From Flagellimonas hadalis (GTDB lineage: Bacteria; Bacteroidota; Bacteroidia; Flavobacteriales; Flavobacteriaceae), in contig NZ_VNIK02000003.1 of the NCBI RefSeq assembly GCF_007785775.2, positions 1 to 64,000 of the forward strand: DNA of 64,000 nt. Direction: 5' to 3'. Positions within the stretch are counted from its first letter, which is position 1; each line of letters opens with the position of its first letter. Both the position numbers and the translations under genes were made by a program. The notes under the pieces are model-generated. The model was not told where the DNA came from, ran no database searches, and saw only the letters and a list, made by a program, of their open reading frames with translations. Below are positions 45,091 to 53,229 of this stretch, one piece after another.

Positions 45091-46035
45091 TTATCTGTAA
45101 TTGTCCGTTCTATAGTTTTCTTCCTCGCCGGTCAGCATCTGCACATAGCTACGGTATCTGCTCCAGGCCACCTCATCTTTTTCCAAGGCCTCCTTCACGG
45201 CACATTTGGGTTCGTCCAAATGCAGGCAATTGTTGAACTTGCATTGGGATTTCAATTGGAAGAACTCGGGGAAATAATCCCCAATCTCATCCTGTTCCAT
45301 ATCCACGATACCAAATCCTTTGATTCCGGGAGTGTCTACAATCCTTGCCCCAAAAGAGAGGTCGTACATTTCTGCAAAGGTGGTGGTATGCTGTCCTTGC
45401 AAGTGCTGTTCGGAGATTTCGGCCGTCTTCAGGTGCAGTCCCTTTTCCAGGGCGTTCACCAAGGTGGACTTGCCCACCCCAGAGTGTCCTGAAAACATGC
45501 TGGTCCTGTCCTTCATCAATTCTTTTACCTTATCCACATTTTTTCCACTCCTAGCGGCTATCGGTATGCATTGGTACCCGATCTTAGTGTACAGATCCAT
45601 CAAATAGGCCACCTCTGTCTTTTCATCCTCATTGTAGGTATCCATTTTGTTGAACAGGAGCACAACGGGAATGTCATAGGCTTCAGCGGTCACCAAAAAT
45701 CGATCAATGAAACTTGTAAAAGTGGGCGGGTTGTTCAGGGTCACCAATAAAAACACCTGATCTAGGTTGGAAGCGATGATATGGGTCTGTTTGGACAGCT
45801 TTACCGATTTTCGAATGATGTAGTTTTTCCGCTCCAAGATTTCGGAAATGACCCCGACCGATTCATCGCCCAAGTCTTCCAACTCAAAAACCACCTGGTC
45901 CCCAACAGCTACGGGGTTGGTACTTTTGATATCCTGGGTCCGGAACTTGCCCTTTATCCTACATTCATAAAAAACACCATCCTCCGCCTTCACGGTGTAC
46001 CAGCTTCCTGTTGATTTATAAACAGTTCCGTTCAC
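45091..46035 (-). CDS. rsgA: Ribosome small subunit GTPase RsgA
   Basis: Circularly permuted GTPase that checks late 30S maturation. The OB-fold comes first (YKSTGSWYTVKAEDGVFYECRIKG), then G4 (LLFNKMDTY), the P-loop GHSGVGKSTLVNAL and G3 DTPGIKGFG, then a zinc-finger CKFNNCLHLDEPKC. 314 residues, start GTG. Divergent from the small secreted protein at 46130. Confidence 0.96.
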   Translation of the reverse strand: MNGTVYKSTGSWYTVKAEDGVFYECRIKGKFRTQDIKSTNPVAVGDQVVFELEDLGDESVGVISEILERKNYIIRKSVKLSKQTHIIASNLDQVFLLVTLNNPPTFTSFIDRFLVTAEAYDIPVVLLFNKMDTYNEDEKTEVAYLMDLYTKIGYQCIPIAARSGKNVDKVKELMKDRTSMFSGHSGVGKSTLVNALEKGLHLKTAEISEQHLQGQHTTTFAEMYDLSFGARIVDTPGIKGFGIVDMEQDEIGDYFPEFFQLKSQCKFNNCLHLDEPKCAVKEALEKDEVAWSRYRSYVQMLTGEEENYRTDNYR

Positions 46036-46088
46036 GATTTGTTCATATTTTCATTGCAAAGAAACGACAATCCTTCTTCTTGTGCGCA

Positions 46089-46096
46089 TATCTTTG
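46089..46096 (+). promoter_or_regulatory. -7 box of the secreted protein gene
   Basis: TATCTTTG, an exact TAnnTTTG match, 33 bases before the ATG. No TTG lies 17-23 bases upstream. Confidence 0.5.
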
Positions 46097-46129
46097 TTAA
46101 CAGTTTTAACAATCAACAATCTATCAATC

Positions 46130-46570
46130 ATGAAAAATTTCGTTTTTATCGCAGTGATGACCCTAGCTGCCGCGTTCAGCGCGAACGCACAACAGTACAA
46201 GGTAATTACCAGTGTGGAATCCATCGTTCCCAACGGTCTTGGCCGATCTAGGATCATCAATGCCCTCGAGGACAAGGATTACAAGGAATACACCAGCGTA
46301 CAGACCGAAGAGGACAACACAAGGAACAAGGCCGACAGGGGCGACATCCGTGTGAAGAACTTTGAGGAGACCAAACTGTTGAACTTCTACAACTTGGGAG
46401 GTATCCGTTTTCAGAACATTGCGGCCAACGATGCCCTGATCACTTCTATGATCAACGACATGATCACCAACGGATGGGAACTGGCCTTCGTGGTGAGCGG
46501 TGTGGAAAGTGAAGGCGGAAAAGGCGATGGACAAGGTATCTTCATCACCCGTTACATCTTCAAGAAGTAA
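46130..46570 (+). CDS. Small secreted protein, function unknown
   Basis: A 146-residue protein with signal peptide MKNFVFIAVMTLAAAFSANA. The mature part begins QQYKVITSVESIVPNGLGRS and contains INDMITNGWELAFVVSG, which is reminiscent of DUF4177-type small proteins but not a firm match. The codons here are unusually GC-rich and regular, suggesting high expression. Bounded by a strong terminator at 46592-46623. Confidence 0.75.
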   Translation: MKNFVFIAVMTLAAAFSANAQQYKVITSVESIVPNGLGRSRIINALEDKDYKEYTSVQTEEDNTRNKADRGDIRVKNFEETKLLNFYNLGGIRFQNIAANDALITSMINDMITNGWELAFVVSGVESEGGKGDGQGIFITRYIFKK

Positions 46571-46591
46571 TAAGCCAAAAGACCAAAAGAA

Positions 46592-46623
46592 AAAGCCCGC
46601 CTTGGATATCCAAGGCGGGCTTT
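46592..46623. terminator. Bidirectional terminator between convergent genes
   Basis: A perfect 32-base palindrome centred on GGATATCC (arms AAAGCCCGCCTTGGAT), lying between a plus-strand gene ending at 46570 and a minus-strand gene ending at 46641. Confidence 0.9.
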
Positions 46624-46640
46624 CTGTTTCATTTCATTAT

Positions 46641-47315
46641 TCAATCCACTATGTGGACCCTTCCGCCCACAAAAGTTTTTTTATGGACCGTTTTGGGCTG
46701 TCCGTACACGTTCACGTCTCCACCTGCCCTCACATTGATGTCCACGACCTCTGAGGCAAAGACATCCGCTTCACCACCTGCCGAGATTTTGATATCGGTG
46801 TTTGCCGTCCGAAGATCGCGACCGTCAAAAATTCCACCGGTGTTCAACACTACGGTCTGGTTCTTGGCCAATCCGGAGGCCTCCACTATACCTCCCGTGA
46901 CCGCACGGATATCGGCATAATCCACGTCCATCCCGATATGGATCTTGGCTCCTTCCTGTGCCCGGAGCTCAATTTTGCTCTTCTGCACCATTTCGTTGCA
47001 AGTGATCTGCGCCCCTTCGTTGCCATCGATCACGTCCAAGTTGGTATAGTACACCTCTATCATGGTGTCCTCGCCCTGGAATTTTTTATCCAATTGCATG
47101 CGGAGTTTCAACACACCTTTCTTGTTGGCCCAGGTAATATCATCCACATTCCACCCCTTGATCATGATCCTGTTCTCATCGGATTGTATCAGGTTCACCT
47201 CGATCAGGTCAAAGACCTTGATCTCGTTAAATTCCCCCACCTCAGTATCTATGATCCGCTGGGCGAATGTCAATAAAGGTAGTAATAGAAGACCCCATGT
47301 GTATAGTTTTTTCAT
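46641..47315 (-). CDS. Head-GIN (DUF2807) domain secreted protein
   Basis: A 224-residue exported protein (signal MKKLYTWGLLLLPLLTFAQ). The rest is a DUF2807 right-handed beta-helix-like fold, with periodic strands such as FNEIKVFDLIEVNLIQSDENR, IEVYYTNLDVIDGNEGAQITC and ISAGGEADVFASEVVDINVRAGG. Sometimes called autotransporter adhesin head GIN; the role is unknown. A second DUF2807 protein is at 55844. Confidence 0.85.
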   Translation of the reverse strand: MKKLYTWGLLLLPLLTFAQRIIDTEVGEFNEIKVFDLIEVNLIQSDENRIMIKGWNVDDITWANKKGVLKLRMQLDKKFQGEDTMIEVYYTNLDVIDGNEGAQITCNEMVQKSKIELRAQEGAKIHIGMDVDYADIRAVTGGIVEASGLAKNQTVVLNTGGIFDGRDLRTANTDIKISAGGEADVFASEVVDINVRAGGDVNVYGQPKTVHKKTFVGGRVHIVD

Positions 47316-47425
47316 CGGAATAAAAATTTATAGGTTACTGTAAATAAATACTTTATTGTTTGAAAGTGTTCGTTTTCACTCCATAAAGATGAGCTGCATT
47401 TCCATTTGTTACAGTTCCAAACAAA

Positions 47426-47470
47426 AAAACTATCTGCAATCTTGGAAAATACCAAGCCACAGATAGTTTT
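47426..47470 (-). terminator. Terminator of the Phe/Tyr operon
   Basis: Outer stem AAAACTATCTG/CAGATAGTTTT enclosing an inner CTTGG/CCAAG hairpin, 24 bases after the last gene, with T residues on the minus strand. Confidence 0.75.
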
Positions 47471-47493
47471 ATAATGGTCCAGAAAAAATCAGC

Positions 47494-48576
47494 CTATGCG
47501 TTGATGATCTTTTCCTGGTGGTTGATGGATTCTTGGTGGATGGCCTTGAACATCTTCAAGATGAACTCCTCGCTCAATCCCCTCTGCTCTCCTTCCAGGA
47601 TCATATTGCCCAAAATGGCGTTCCAACGGTTGCTTTGCAATACGGCAACGTTCTTTTGCTTTTTGAGCTCACCGATGCCGTCGGAAACCTTCATCCGTTT
47701 CCCGAGCAGGTCGATCAATTGGTTGTCCAACACATCGATCTGCGCCCTTAGGTTGCTCAATTTGCTGTTGTACTCAGCCTCTTCGTCGGTTTCTTTTCGT
47801 ATGCGGAGATCTTTCATGATCTGTACCAATCGTTTAGGGGTCACTTGCTGTGCAGCATCGCTCCAGGCATTGTCCGGATCGTGGTGGGTCTCGATCATCA
47901 ACCCGTCAAAGTTCAGGTCCAAAGCCGTTTGTGATACGTCAAAGATCATGTCACGCTTTCCGGTAATATGGCTCGGGTCGTTGATGATGGGCAGGTCGGG
48001 GAACTTCGTTTGAAGCTCGATGGCCAACTGCCATTCGGGAATGTTTCGGTACTTGGTCTTCTCATAAGTGGAAAAGCCTCGGTGGATCACCCCCAATTTC
48101 TTGATATTGGCCGTATGCAGACGCTCCACAGCACCCAGCCATAAGGATAGGTCCGGGTTGACGGGGTTCTTCACCAATACGATCTTATCGGTACCTTCAA
48201 GGGCATCCGCAATTTCCTGGATGATGAACGGGCTCACGGTAGATCGCGCACCGATCCACAACAGGTCCACATCGTATTCCAATGCAAGGTCCACATGGGC
48301 CCTATTGGCCACCTCGGTAGCGGTCTTCAATCCGGTTTCCTCTTTCACCTTCTGCAACCATTTCAATCCTATGGCTCCCACTCCCTCAAAATTTCCAGGG
48401 CGCGTTCTGGGTTTCCAGATCCCGGCACGGTAGTAGCTCACATCGGTATCCTTCAGTTCGTGTGCGATCTTCAGTACCTGATCTTCTGTCTCGGCACTGC
48501 ATGGCCCGGCTATTACCAATGGATGTGACAGGTTCATATCATCCAACCATTTCCTCATTTCCTTTTTGTTTTCCAT
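47494..48576 (-). CDS. Bifunctional DAHP synthase / chorismate mutase
   Basis: A 360-residue fusion. The N-terminal ~260 residues are a DAHP synthase of the type I-beta class (VIAGPCSAETEDQVL, GIWKPRTRPGNFEGVG, LVKNPVNPDLSLWLGA, DPSHITGKRD). The C-terminal ~90 residues are an AroQ-type chorismate mutase (LSNLRAQIDVLDNQLIDLLGKRM, with VAVLQSNRW). It thus combines the first shikimate step with the step committing chorismate to Phe/Tyr. Last gene of the operon; feedback control through the mutase domain is known in this fusion type. Confidence 0.93.
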   Translation of the reverse strand: MENKKEMRKWLDDMNLSHPLVIAGPCSAETEDQVLKIAHELKDTDVSYYRAGIWKPRTRPGNFEGVGAIGLKWLQKVKEETGLKTATEVANRAHVDLALEYDVDLLWIGARSTVSPFIIQEIADALEGTDKIVLVKNPVNPDLSLWLGAVERLHTANIKKLGVIHRGFSTYEKTKYRNIPEWQLAIELQTKFPDLPIINDPSHITGKRDMIFDVSQTALDLNFDGLMIETHHDPDNAWSDAAQQVTPKRLVQIMKDLRIRKETDEEAEYNSKLSNLRAQIDVLDNQLIDLLGKRMKVSDGIGELKKQKNVAVLQSNRWNAILGNMILEGEQRGLSEEFILKMFKAIHQESINHQEKIINA

Positions 48577-48584
48577 AATGCTTC

Positions 48585-49445
48585 CTATTTTTTTGTAAGT
48601 GGAATTCCTTTTAGTATTTGTTTTATTTTATTGGTATTGCTCATTTCCAGATGGACATTTTCAAAATCGTTGTCCATGATCAATTGTTTGAAGGTGGTCA
48701 GGTTTTGGATATACTCCTCCAAGGTCTCCACCACATTGTCCTTGTTCTGCTCAAATATGGGGGTCCACATATCGGGCGAACTTTTGGCCAATCGGACCGT
48801 GCTCTCAAAACCACTTCCCGCCATGTCAAAAATATCACGCTCATTTTTTTCTTTCTCAATAACCGTCTTTCCCAACATAAATGAGCTGATGTGTGATAAA
48901 TGGGATACATAGGCGATATGTTTGTCATGTGCCACGGGGTTCATGTACCGGATTCGCATTCCCATTTCCTGAAAAATGGCCAAAGCCCTTTCCTGTAGTT
49001 TGAATGCTGTTTTCTCTACCTCACAAATGATCATCGTCTTTTCAGCATACAGTCCTTCCAAGGCGGCCGATGGTCCTGAAAACTCGGTCCCCGCAATGGG
49101 GTGGCAGGCCATGAAGTTCCTTCGCTTGGGATGGTCTGCTACACTTTCGCAGATCAACCGTTTGGTGGAACCCGCATCCATCACTACAGTTTCGTCCCCC
49201 ACCGAATCCAAAATCTTGGGCAGTTCAGTGACCAGAACATTGACAGGGATACTCACATACACCATATCCGCAGTCTCCAAGGAACCATAACTTCCCTTTT
49301 CATCAATGATCCCAAGTGAGATGGCCTCTTCCAAATGGGCCTCATTCTTGTCCACACCAATGATATTGGCATGGGGATGCATTTTTTTTACATCCTTGGC
49401 GAACGACCCCCCAATCAATCCTATTCCTATTACGACTACGTCCAT
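48585..49445 (-). CDS. tyrA: Prephenate dehydrogenase
   Basis: Oxidises prephenate to 4-hydroxyphenylpyruvate on the way to tyrosine. The 286 residues have VIGIGLIGGSFAKDV as the NAD loop, then CHPIAGTEFSGP and the helical dimerisation domain (HISSFMLGKTVIEKEK, AGSGFESTVRLAKSSPDMW). No fused chorismate mutase here; that activity is in the downstream gene 8 bases away. Confidence 0.94.
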   Translation of the reverse strand: MDVVVIGIGLIGGSFAKDVKKMHPHANIIGVDKNEAHLEEAISLGIIDEKGSYGSLETADMVYVSIPVNVLVTELPKILDSVGDETVVMDAGSTKRLICESVADHPKRRNFMACHPIAGTEFSGPSAALEGLYAEKTMIICEVEKTAFKLQERALAIFQEMGMRIRYMNPVAHDKHIAYVSHLSHISSFMLGKTVIEKEKNERDIFDMAGSGFESTVRLAKSSPDMWTPIFEQNKDNVVETLEEYIQNLTTFKQLIMDNDFENVHLEMSNTNKIKQILKGIPLTKK

Positions 49446-49446
49446 G

Positions 49447-50589
49447 CTAAAATCTTTCTATGGCTTCCTTGATTTTTTCTTCTTTTACACAGAGGGAAAA
49501 TCGAATGTATCCTTCACCATTGCTGCCAAAGATGGTACCTGGCGCAATGAAAATGTCCTTCTCATACAACACCTTATCGATGAACGCTTCGGAAGAAAGT
49601 GAACGTTCGGGGAGTTTGCACCAAACGAACATGCCCACGGCATTTCGGTCGTATTCACAGCCCAGTTTATCCGCCAATTGGAACATCAGCTCCCTTCTTT
49701 TCGTGTACACTTTATCCAATTCCTCAAACCATTCGGGGCCACTTTGAAGGGCGGCAACCGCACCTTTCTGAATACCGTAGAACATACCCGAATCCATATT
49801 GCTCTTCACCTTGAGCACAGCGTTGATGTGCTCCGTACTGCCCAATACCATCCCCACACGCCAGCCGGCCATGTTGAAGGTCTTGCTGAGACTGTTCAGT
49901 TCCAAGGTGCATTCCTTTGCCCCATCGATGGCCAGAATACTCATCGGATCTTTGGACAATACAAAACTGTATGGATTGTCATTGACCAGCAAAATATTGT
50001 TCGCTTTGGCAAAATCCACCAAAGATTCCAGTTGATCCATCGTTGCTGTGGCCCCCGTGGGCATGTGTGGGTAGCTGACCCACATCAATTTCACTTTGGA
50101 GAGGTCTTTTTTGGACAGTTCTTCCAAATTGGGGAACCAACCATTTTCCAAATTCAGGTCATAGGTCACCGGAACAGCTTCAACCAAATTGGTCACGGAA
50201 GCATATGTTGGGTAGCCCGGATTGGGCAACAACACTTCGTCCCCCACGTTCAAGAACGCCATGCTGATGTGCATGATGCCTTCCTTGGAGCCCATCAAGG
50301 GCAATATTTCGGTGGAGGGATCAACGGCAACCCCAAATTTTTGTTGGTAAAAATCGGCAATGGCCTTTCTGAGCTCTGGGAGTCCCTGATAGCTTTGGTA
50401 TTGGTGTGCGCCTGCATCGGCAATGCAGTCCCTCAACGTTTCCATCACCTTTGGTGATGGCGCCAAGTCGGGACTTCCAATGCCCATGTTGATGATGGGC
50501 CTTCCTTGGTCCATCAATCCCCTTACTTCCCGCAACTTTTTGGAGAAGTAATATTCCTGCACACTGTGTAGCCTGTCCGCTGTAATCAT
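49447..50589 (-). CDS. PLP-dependent aromatic aminotransferase
   Basis: A 380-residue fold-type I aminotransferase, probably converting phenylpyruvate and 4-hydroxyphenylpyruvate into Phe and Tyr, as judged from its place between pheA and tyrA. Motifs: MGIGSPDLAPS, NPGYPTYASV, LMWVSYPHMPTGATA, VNDNPYSFV, and the PLP lysine in LELNSLSKTFNMAGWRVG. It overlaps the pheA stop by 4 bases and is followed by tyrA after 1 base. Confidence 0.92.
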   Translation of the reverse strand: MITADRLHSVQEYYFSKKLREVRGLMDQGRPIINMGIGSPDLAPSPKVMETLRDCIADAGAHQYQSYQGLPELRKAIADFYQQKFGVAVDPSTEILPLMGSKEGIMHISMAFLNVGDEVLLPNPGYPTYASVTNLVEAVPVTYDLNLENGWFPNLEELSKKDLSKVKLMWVSYPHMPTGATATMDQLESLVDFAKANNILLVNDNPYSFVLSKDPMSILAIDGAKECTLELNSLSKTFNMAGWRVGMVLGSTEHINAVLKVKSNMDSGMFYGIQKGAVAALQSGPEWFEELDKVYTKRRELMFQLADKLGCEYDRNAVGMFVWCKLPERSLSSEAFIDKVLYEKDIFIAPGTIFGSNGEGYIRFSLCVKEEKIKEAIERF

Positions 50590-51416
50590 ATCAACAATGC
50601 GTTTTTATATTCACCCAAGACCGTAAAATCCTCAGCCATGATCTCTAGCAGGGATTTTGCCTTGGAAAAGTGGTCATACTCTTCAAAGGTCACATCCACA
50701 AAAAAAGCATATTTCCATGGAGTCTCGATCACCGGGAGGGACTGTATCTTGGTCAGGTTCATGTTGCAATCGCTCATCACGTTCAGTACCGTGGCCAAGC
50801 TCCCCCTTTTGTGATCGGTCATAAAACGCAACGACGCTTTATTGATTTCTTCCTTGGGCAGGACCTTGTTCTGCTTTTTAAGAATGATGAAACGCGTGGC
50901 ATTGTTCTTTATGGTCTGAATTTCAGGGGCAATAATATCCAAATCATAGAGATCGGCAGCCATTTTTGGAGCAATTGCAGCAATATTAGCCAATCTGCCT
51001 TCTTTAATACGTTTGGCCGTCTCGGCGGTATCCACACTTTCCACCAATTTGATGTGCGGATGGTCCTTGAAGAACTCCTTGCACTGCAACAAGGCCATAG
51101 GGTGCGAGTGGACTTCCTTTACGTCTTCCATGGTAGTTCCCTTCAGCACCATAAGGTTGTGATGGATGCTCAGATAATGTTCCCCGATCACATGTATTTT
51201 GTTATGATACACCAGGTTATAATTCGGGATAATGGAACCCGCGATGGAATTTTCAATGGCCATGATGCCTTTGTCCGCAGTCCCATCCAACAGGTGGTCG
51301 ATGATGGCATCAAAGGTCATGCATTCCAATAACTCAATGTCATCCCCAAAAAAATCCTTTGCGACCTGATGGTGGTTGGATCCCTTGATTCCCTGTATGG
51401 CTATTTTTAAACCCAT
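50586..51416 (-). CDS. pheA: Prephenate dehydratase
   Basis: Decarboxylating dehydratase from prephenate to phenylpyruvate. The 276 residues hold a catalytic domain with NATRFIIL (the TRF motif) and a C-terminal ACT domain (KASLRFMTDHKRGSLATVL). The Phe-binding ESRP motif of the ACT domain is replaced by QSLP (NLTKIQSLPVIETPW), which may weaken feedback by Phe. No fused mutase. First gene of the operon; its ATG lies only 4 bases after the T-run of an attenuator (51420-51450), with an aromatic-rich leader peptide upstream. Confidence 0.95.
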   Translation of the reverse strand: MGLKIAIQGIKGSNHHQVAKDFFGDDIELLECMTFDAIIDHLLDGTADKGIMAIENSIAGSIIPNYNLVYHNKIHVIGEHYLSIHHNLMVLKGTTMEDVKEVHSHPMALLQCKEFFKDHPHIKLVESVDTAETAKRIKEGRLANIAAIAPKMAADLYDLDIIAPEIQTIKNNATRFIILKKQNKVLPKEEINKASLRFMTDHKRGSLATVLNVMSDCNMNLTKIQSLPVIETPWKYAFFVDVTFEEYDHFSKAKSLLEIMAEDFTVLGEYKNALLI

Positions 51417-51419
51417 GGC

Positions 51420-51450
51420 AAAAAAAAAGCCCCGATTTGTATCGGGACTT
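51420..51450 (-). terminator. Attenuator terminator in front of pheA
   Basis: On the minus strand, AAGTCCCGAT-ACAA-ATCGGGGCTT (10 bp, one G-T pair), with nine consecutive T residues that begin at the last stem pairs; the pheA ATG lies four bases on. It sits in front of the operon and would end transcription before pheA unless an alternative fold is formed. See the leader peptide and antiterminator entries. Confidence 0.9.
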
Positions 51451-51477
51451 CATGTATTGGTTATACTTTAAACGTAT

Positions 51478-51549
51478 CTACAACAGTCCCGTACCTCTCT
51501 TAAAAAAGAAGTAAAAATAAAAACCGTTCCAGAAATACGTGTTTGTCAT
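51478..51549 (-). CDS. Phe/Tyr-rich leader peptide of the pheA operon
   Basis: A 23-codon open frame on the minus strand, ATG at 51549-51547 and TAG at 51480-51478. The product starts MTNTYFWNGFYFYFFF and ends in KRGTGLL; 10 of 23 residues are aromatic (six Phe, three Tyr, one Trp), clustered at positions 5-16. It lies 62 bases before pheA, directly upstream of an intrinsic terminator, which is the layout of a ribosome-mediated attenuator as known for pheL/pheA and trpL in proteobacteria. It is too short for routine gene calling. Confidence 0.9.
   Translation of the reverse strand: MTNTYFWNGFYFYFFFKRGTGLL
51485..51491 (-). promoter_or_regulatory. Antiterminator segment inside the leader peptide
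   Basis: CGGGACT on the minus strand (codons 20-22 of the leader peptide) is exactly complementary to AGTCCCG in the 5' arm of the terminator (51443-51449). A ribosome stalled at codons 5-13 leaves it free to pair, preventing the terminator; a ribosome that reaches the stop codon covers it. Confidence 0.75.
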
Positions 51550-51766
51550 TTCGATGTAAATTCCCGGCTAATTTAGGTATTCAATCCGAAAATGACGATC
51601 ATTCATAAATTTTTTTTGATTTTTTTTGAAAAAGCCAATTTCATTGCAAATTGTATCCAAGAAAACGCCCTTTTTTTGAGAATTCATTTCCCATTGCGAT
51701 TTGAACTCGCCAGAAGTTTCCACATTTCAGGCCAAACAAAGGAATGGATTGAAACATCTAAAAGTG
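51550..51766. other. AT-rich intergenic region between pheA leader and gldA
   Basis: No gene seen. It contains runs of T (TTTTTTTTGATTTTTTTTG at about 51609-51627). The promoter for the pheA leader must lie here on the minus strand, but no clear TAnnTTTG box is visible; TAAATTAG about 30 bases before the leader ATG is the nearest resemblance. Confidence 0.5.
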
Positions 51767-51774
51767 TATTTTTG
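51767..51774 (+). promoter_or_regulatory. -7 box of the gldA promoter
   Basis: TATTTTTG matches TAnnTTTG, 18 bases before the ATG; a TTG at 51749-51751 is 15 bases upstream. Confidence 0.5.
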
Positions 51775-51792
51775 GTTTCCAAACCCAATTGA

Positions 51793-52686
51793 ATGTCCAT
51801 CATCGTAAAGAACATCACCAAGACCTTTGGTCAGCAAAAAGCTCTGAACAATGTTTCCTTCTCCATTAAAAAAGGGGAGATTGTTGGTTTTTTGGGTCCC
51901 AATGGGGCAGGAAAGTCGACCATGATGCGGATTTTGACCACCTACTACAAAGCGGACAGCGGTGATGCCGCAGTGAACGGACATGATGTGCTCACAGCCG
52001 AAAGGGCCGTTCAGGAAAGTATTGGTTACCTACCAGAACACAACCCCCTTTATTTGGAAATGTATGTAAAGGAATATTTGGCCTTCAACGCAGATGTGTA
52101 CAAGGTTCCAAAATCAAAGATCGAGGAAGTGATCGAGCAGACCGGGCTCACCCCGGAAGCCCACAAAAAAATAGGCCAGTTATCCAAAGGATACCGCCAG
52201 CGCGTGGGTTTGGCCGCTGCCCTTCTCCACGATCCGGAAGTACTGATCTTGGATGAGCCCACCACGGGACTTGATCCCAACCAATTGATCGAGATACGAA
52301 AAATGATACGCAATATCGGAAAGGAAAAGACGATCCTGTTGTCCACACACATCATGAAGGAAGTGGAAGCCGTTTGCGACAGGGTCATCATCATCAACAA
52401 AGGACAACTGGTGGCCGACAAAAAACTGGAGGAACTGCGTGAAGCGGAAGAACAGATCATCGAAGTGGAGTTCGATTACCGGGTGGAGGAACAATTGCTG
52501 CAACAGCTGCCCCACGTGTCCAAGGTGACCAACACTGGCGGTTTTGTATATGAGATCATGTTCAGCACCTCTACGGACATGCGACCTGCCGTTTTCGATT
52601 TTGCCCACGACAACCAGTTGAAAACGCTCCAATTGAGCCGAAAAAACAAAAACCTGGAGAGTCTTTTTACCGAACTTACCCGTTAA
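51793..52686 (+). CDS. gldA: Gliding motility ABC transporter ATP-binding protein GldA
   Basis: A 297-residue ABC ATPase with Walker A GPNGAGKST, the signature LSKGYRQRVGLAAALL, Walker B VLILDEPTTGLDP and the switch LSTHIMKEVEAVCDR. Over its length it matches GldA, which with GldF and GldG forms a transporter required for gliding in F. johnsoniae. gldF and gldG are not in this window. The C-terminal part after Walker B is the family's regulatory region. Confidence 0.93.
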   Translation: MSIIVKNITKTFGQQKALNNVSFSIKKGEIVGFLGPNGAGKSTMMRILTTYYKADSGDAAVNGHDVLTAERAVQESIGYLPEHNPLYLEMYVKEYLAFNADVYKVPKSKIEEVIEQTGLTPEAHKKIGQLSKGYRQRVGLAAALLHDPEVLILDEPTTGLDPNQLIEIRKMIRNIGKEKTILLSTHIMKEVEAVCDRVIIINKGQLVADKKLEELREAEEQIIEVEFDYRVEEQLLQQLPHVSKVTNTGGFVYEIMFSTSTDMRPAVFDFAHDNQLKTLQLSRKNKNLESLFTELTR

Positions 52687-52697
52687 TTTTTGGGATA

Positions 52698-53099
52698 TTA
52701 GAGAACCCCGTCCCGCTTTCGCTGTTCATATATCGCAATGAACATTCGGACACTGATATTTCTGGCCCGTTGTTTCGCTTTTTCAGCATTTGGACCTCTA
52801 AAATGAGCGTCCAGTGTGGCAAACCAATGCCTGAGCCATATCCCAAAATGATAATTTTCAATGGTCCTGCCCATATCGCTGTCCAAATCAGCATGCACCT
52901 GAAGCGGGTTTCCGTTGTATTTTTGGACGAAGAACAGGTTCATCTCCCAAAAATCGGTCAACTTTTCCATGTGTTTGGGCCAATCGGTGATTGTTTCATT
53001 GAAAAAATGGCCAATTTCCGCATCAGCACGTACTTTTTCATAAAAGCGGTGCACCAATACTAAGATGTCCTTTCTGTTCGCTATATCCTGTTTTCCCAT
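52698..53099 (-). CDS. Group III truncated hemoglobin
   Basis: A 133-residue haem protein starting MGKQDIANRKDILVLVHRFYEKV, with FFNETITDWPKHMEKLTDFWEMNLF, HADLDSD and the likely proximal-His helix in FGIWLRHWFATLDAHF. The pattern fits trHbIII (ctb/glb3 class), which binds oxygen or sulfide-like ligands; role unknown. The open frame extends 55 codons upstream, but no globin residue lies there and a TACCTTTG promoter box at 53130-53137 fixes the start near 53099. Divergent from the decarboxylase. Confidence 0.9.
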   Translation of the reverse strand: MGKQDIANRKDILVLVHRFYEKVRADAEIGHFFNETITDWPKHMEKLTDFWEMNLFFVQKYNGNPLQVHADLDSDMGRTIENYHFGIWLRHWFATLDAHFRGPNAEKAKQRARNISVRMFIAIYEQRKRDGVL

Positions 53100-53129
53100 A
53101 ATAAAAAATGTGCAGGGCGGTTCCATTGG

Positions 53130-53137
53130 CAAAGGTA
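53130..53137 (-). promoter_or_regulatory. -7 box of the truncated hemoglobin gene
   Basis: TACCTTTG on the minus strand, 30 bases before the ATG; TTTTTAGG about 14-18 bases upstream is a poor -33 match. Confidence 0.5.
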
Positions 53138-53199
53138 GCATTACTCGCCCTAAAAACAGATTTCTGGTCTTTTCCAGTTTCCAGCCATTCCAAATATGA

Positions 53200-53207
53200 T
53201 ATTTTTG
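53200..53207 (+). promoter_or_regulatory. -7 box of the decarboxylase gene
   Basis: TATTTTTG matches TAnnTTTG, 22 bases before the ATG at 53230. A TTTC lies 18 bases upstream. Confidence 0.45.
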
Positions 53208-53229
53208 CAGTCCAACAGAAACAGACCCC

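Noticed and set aside
51601-51640. T-rich tract before gldA as a terminator
   Set aside because: There is a T-run but no stable stem next to it on either strand.
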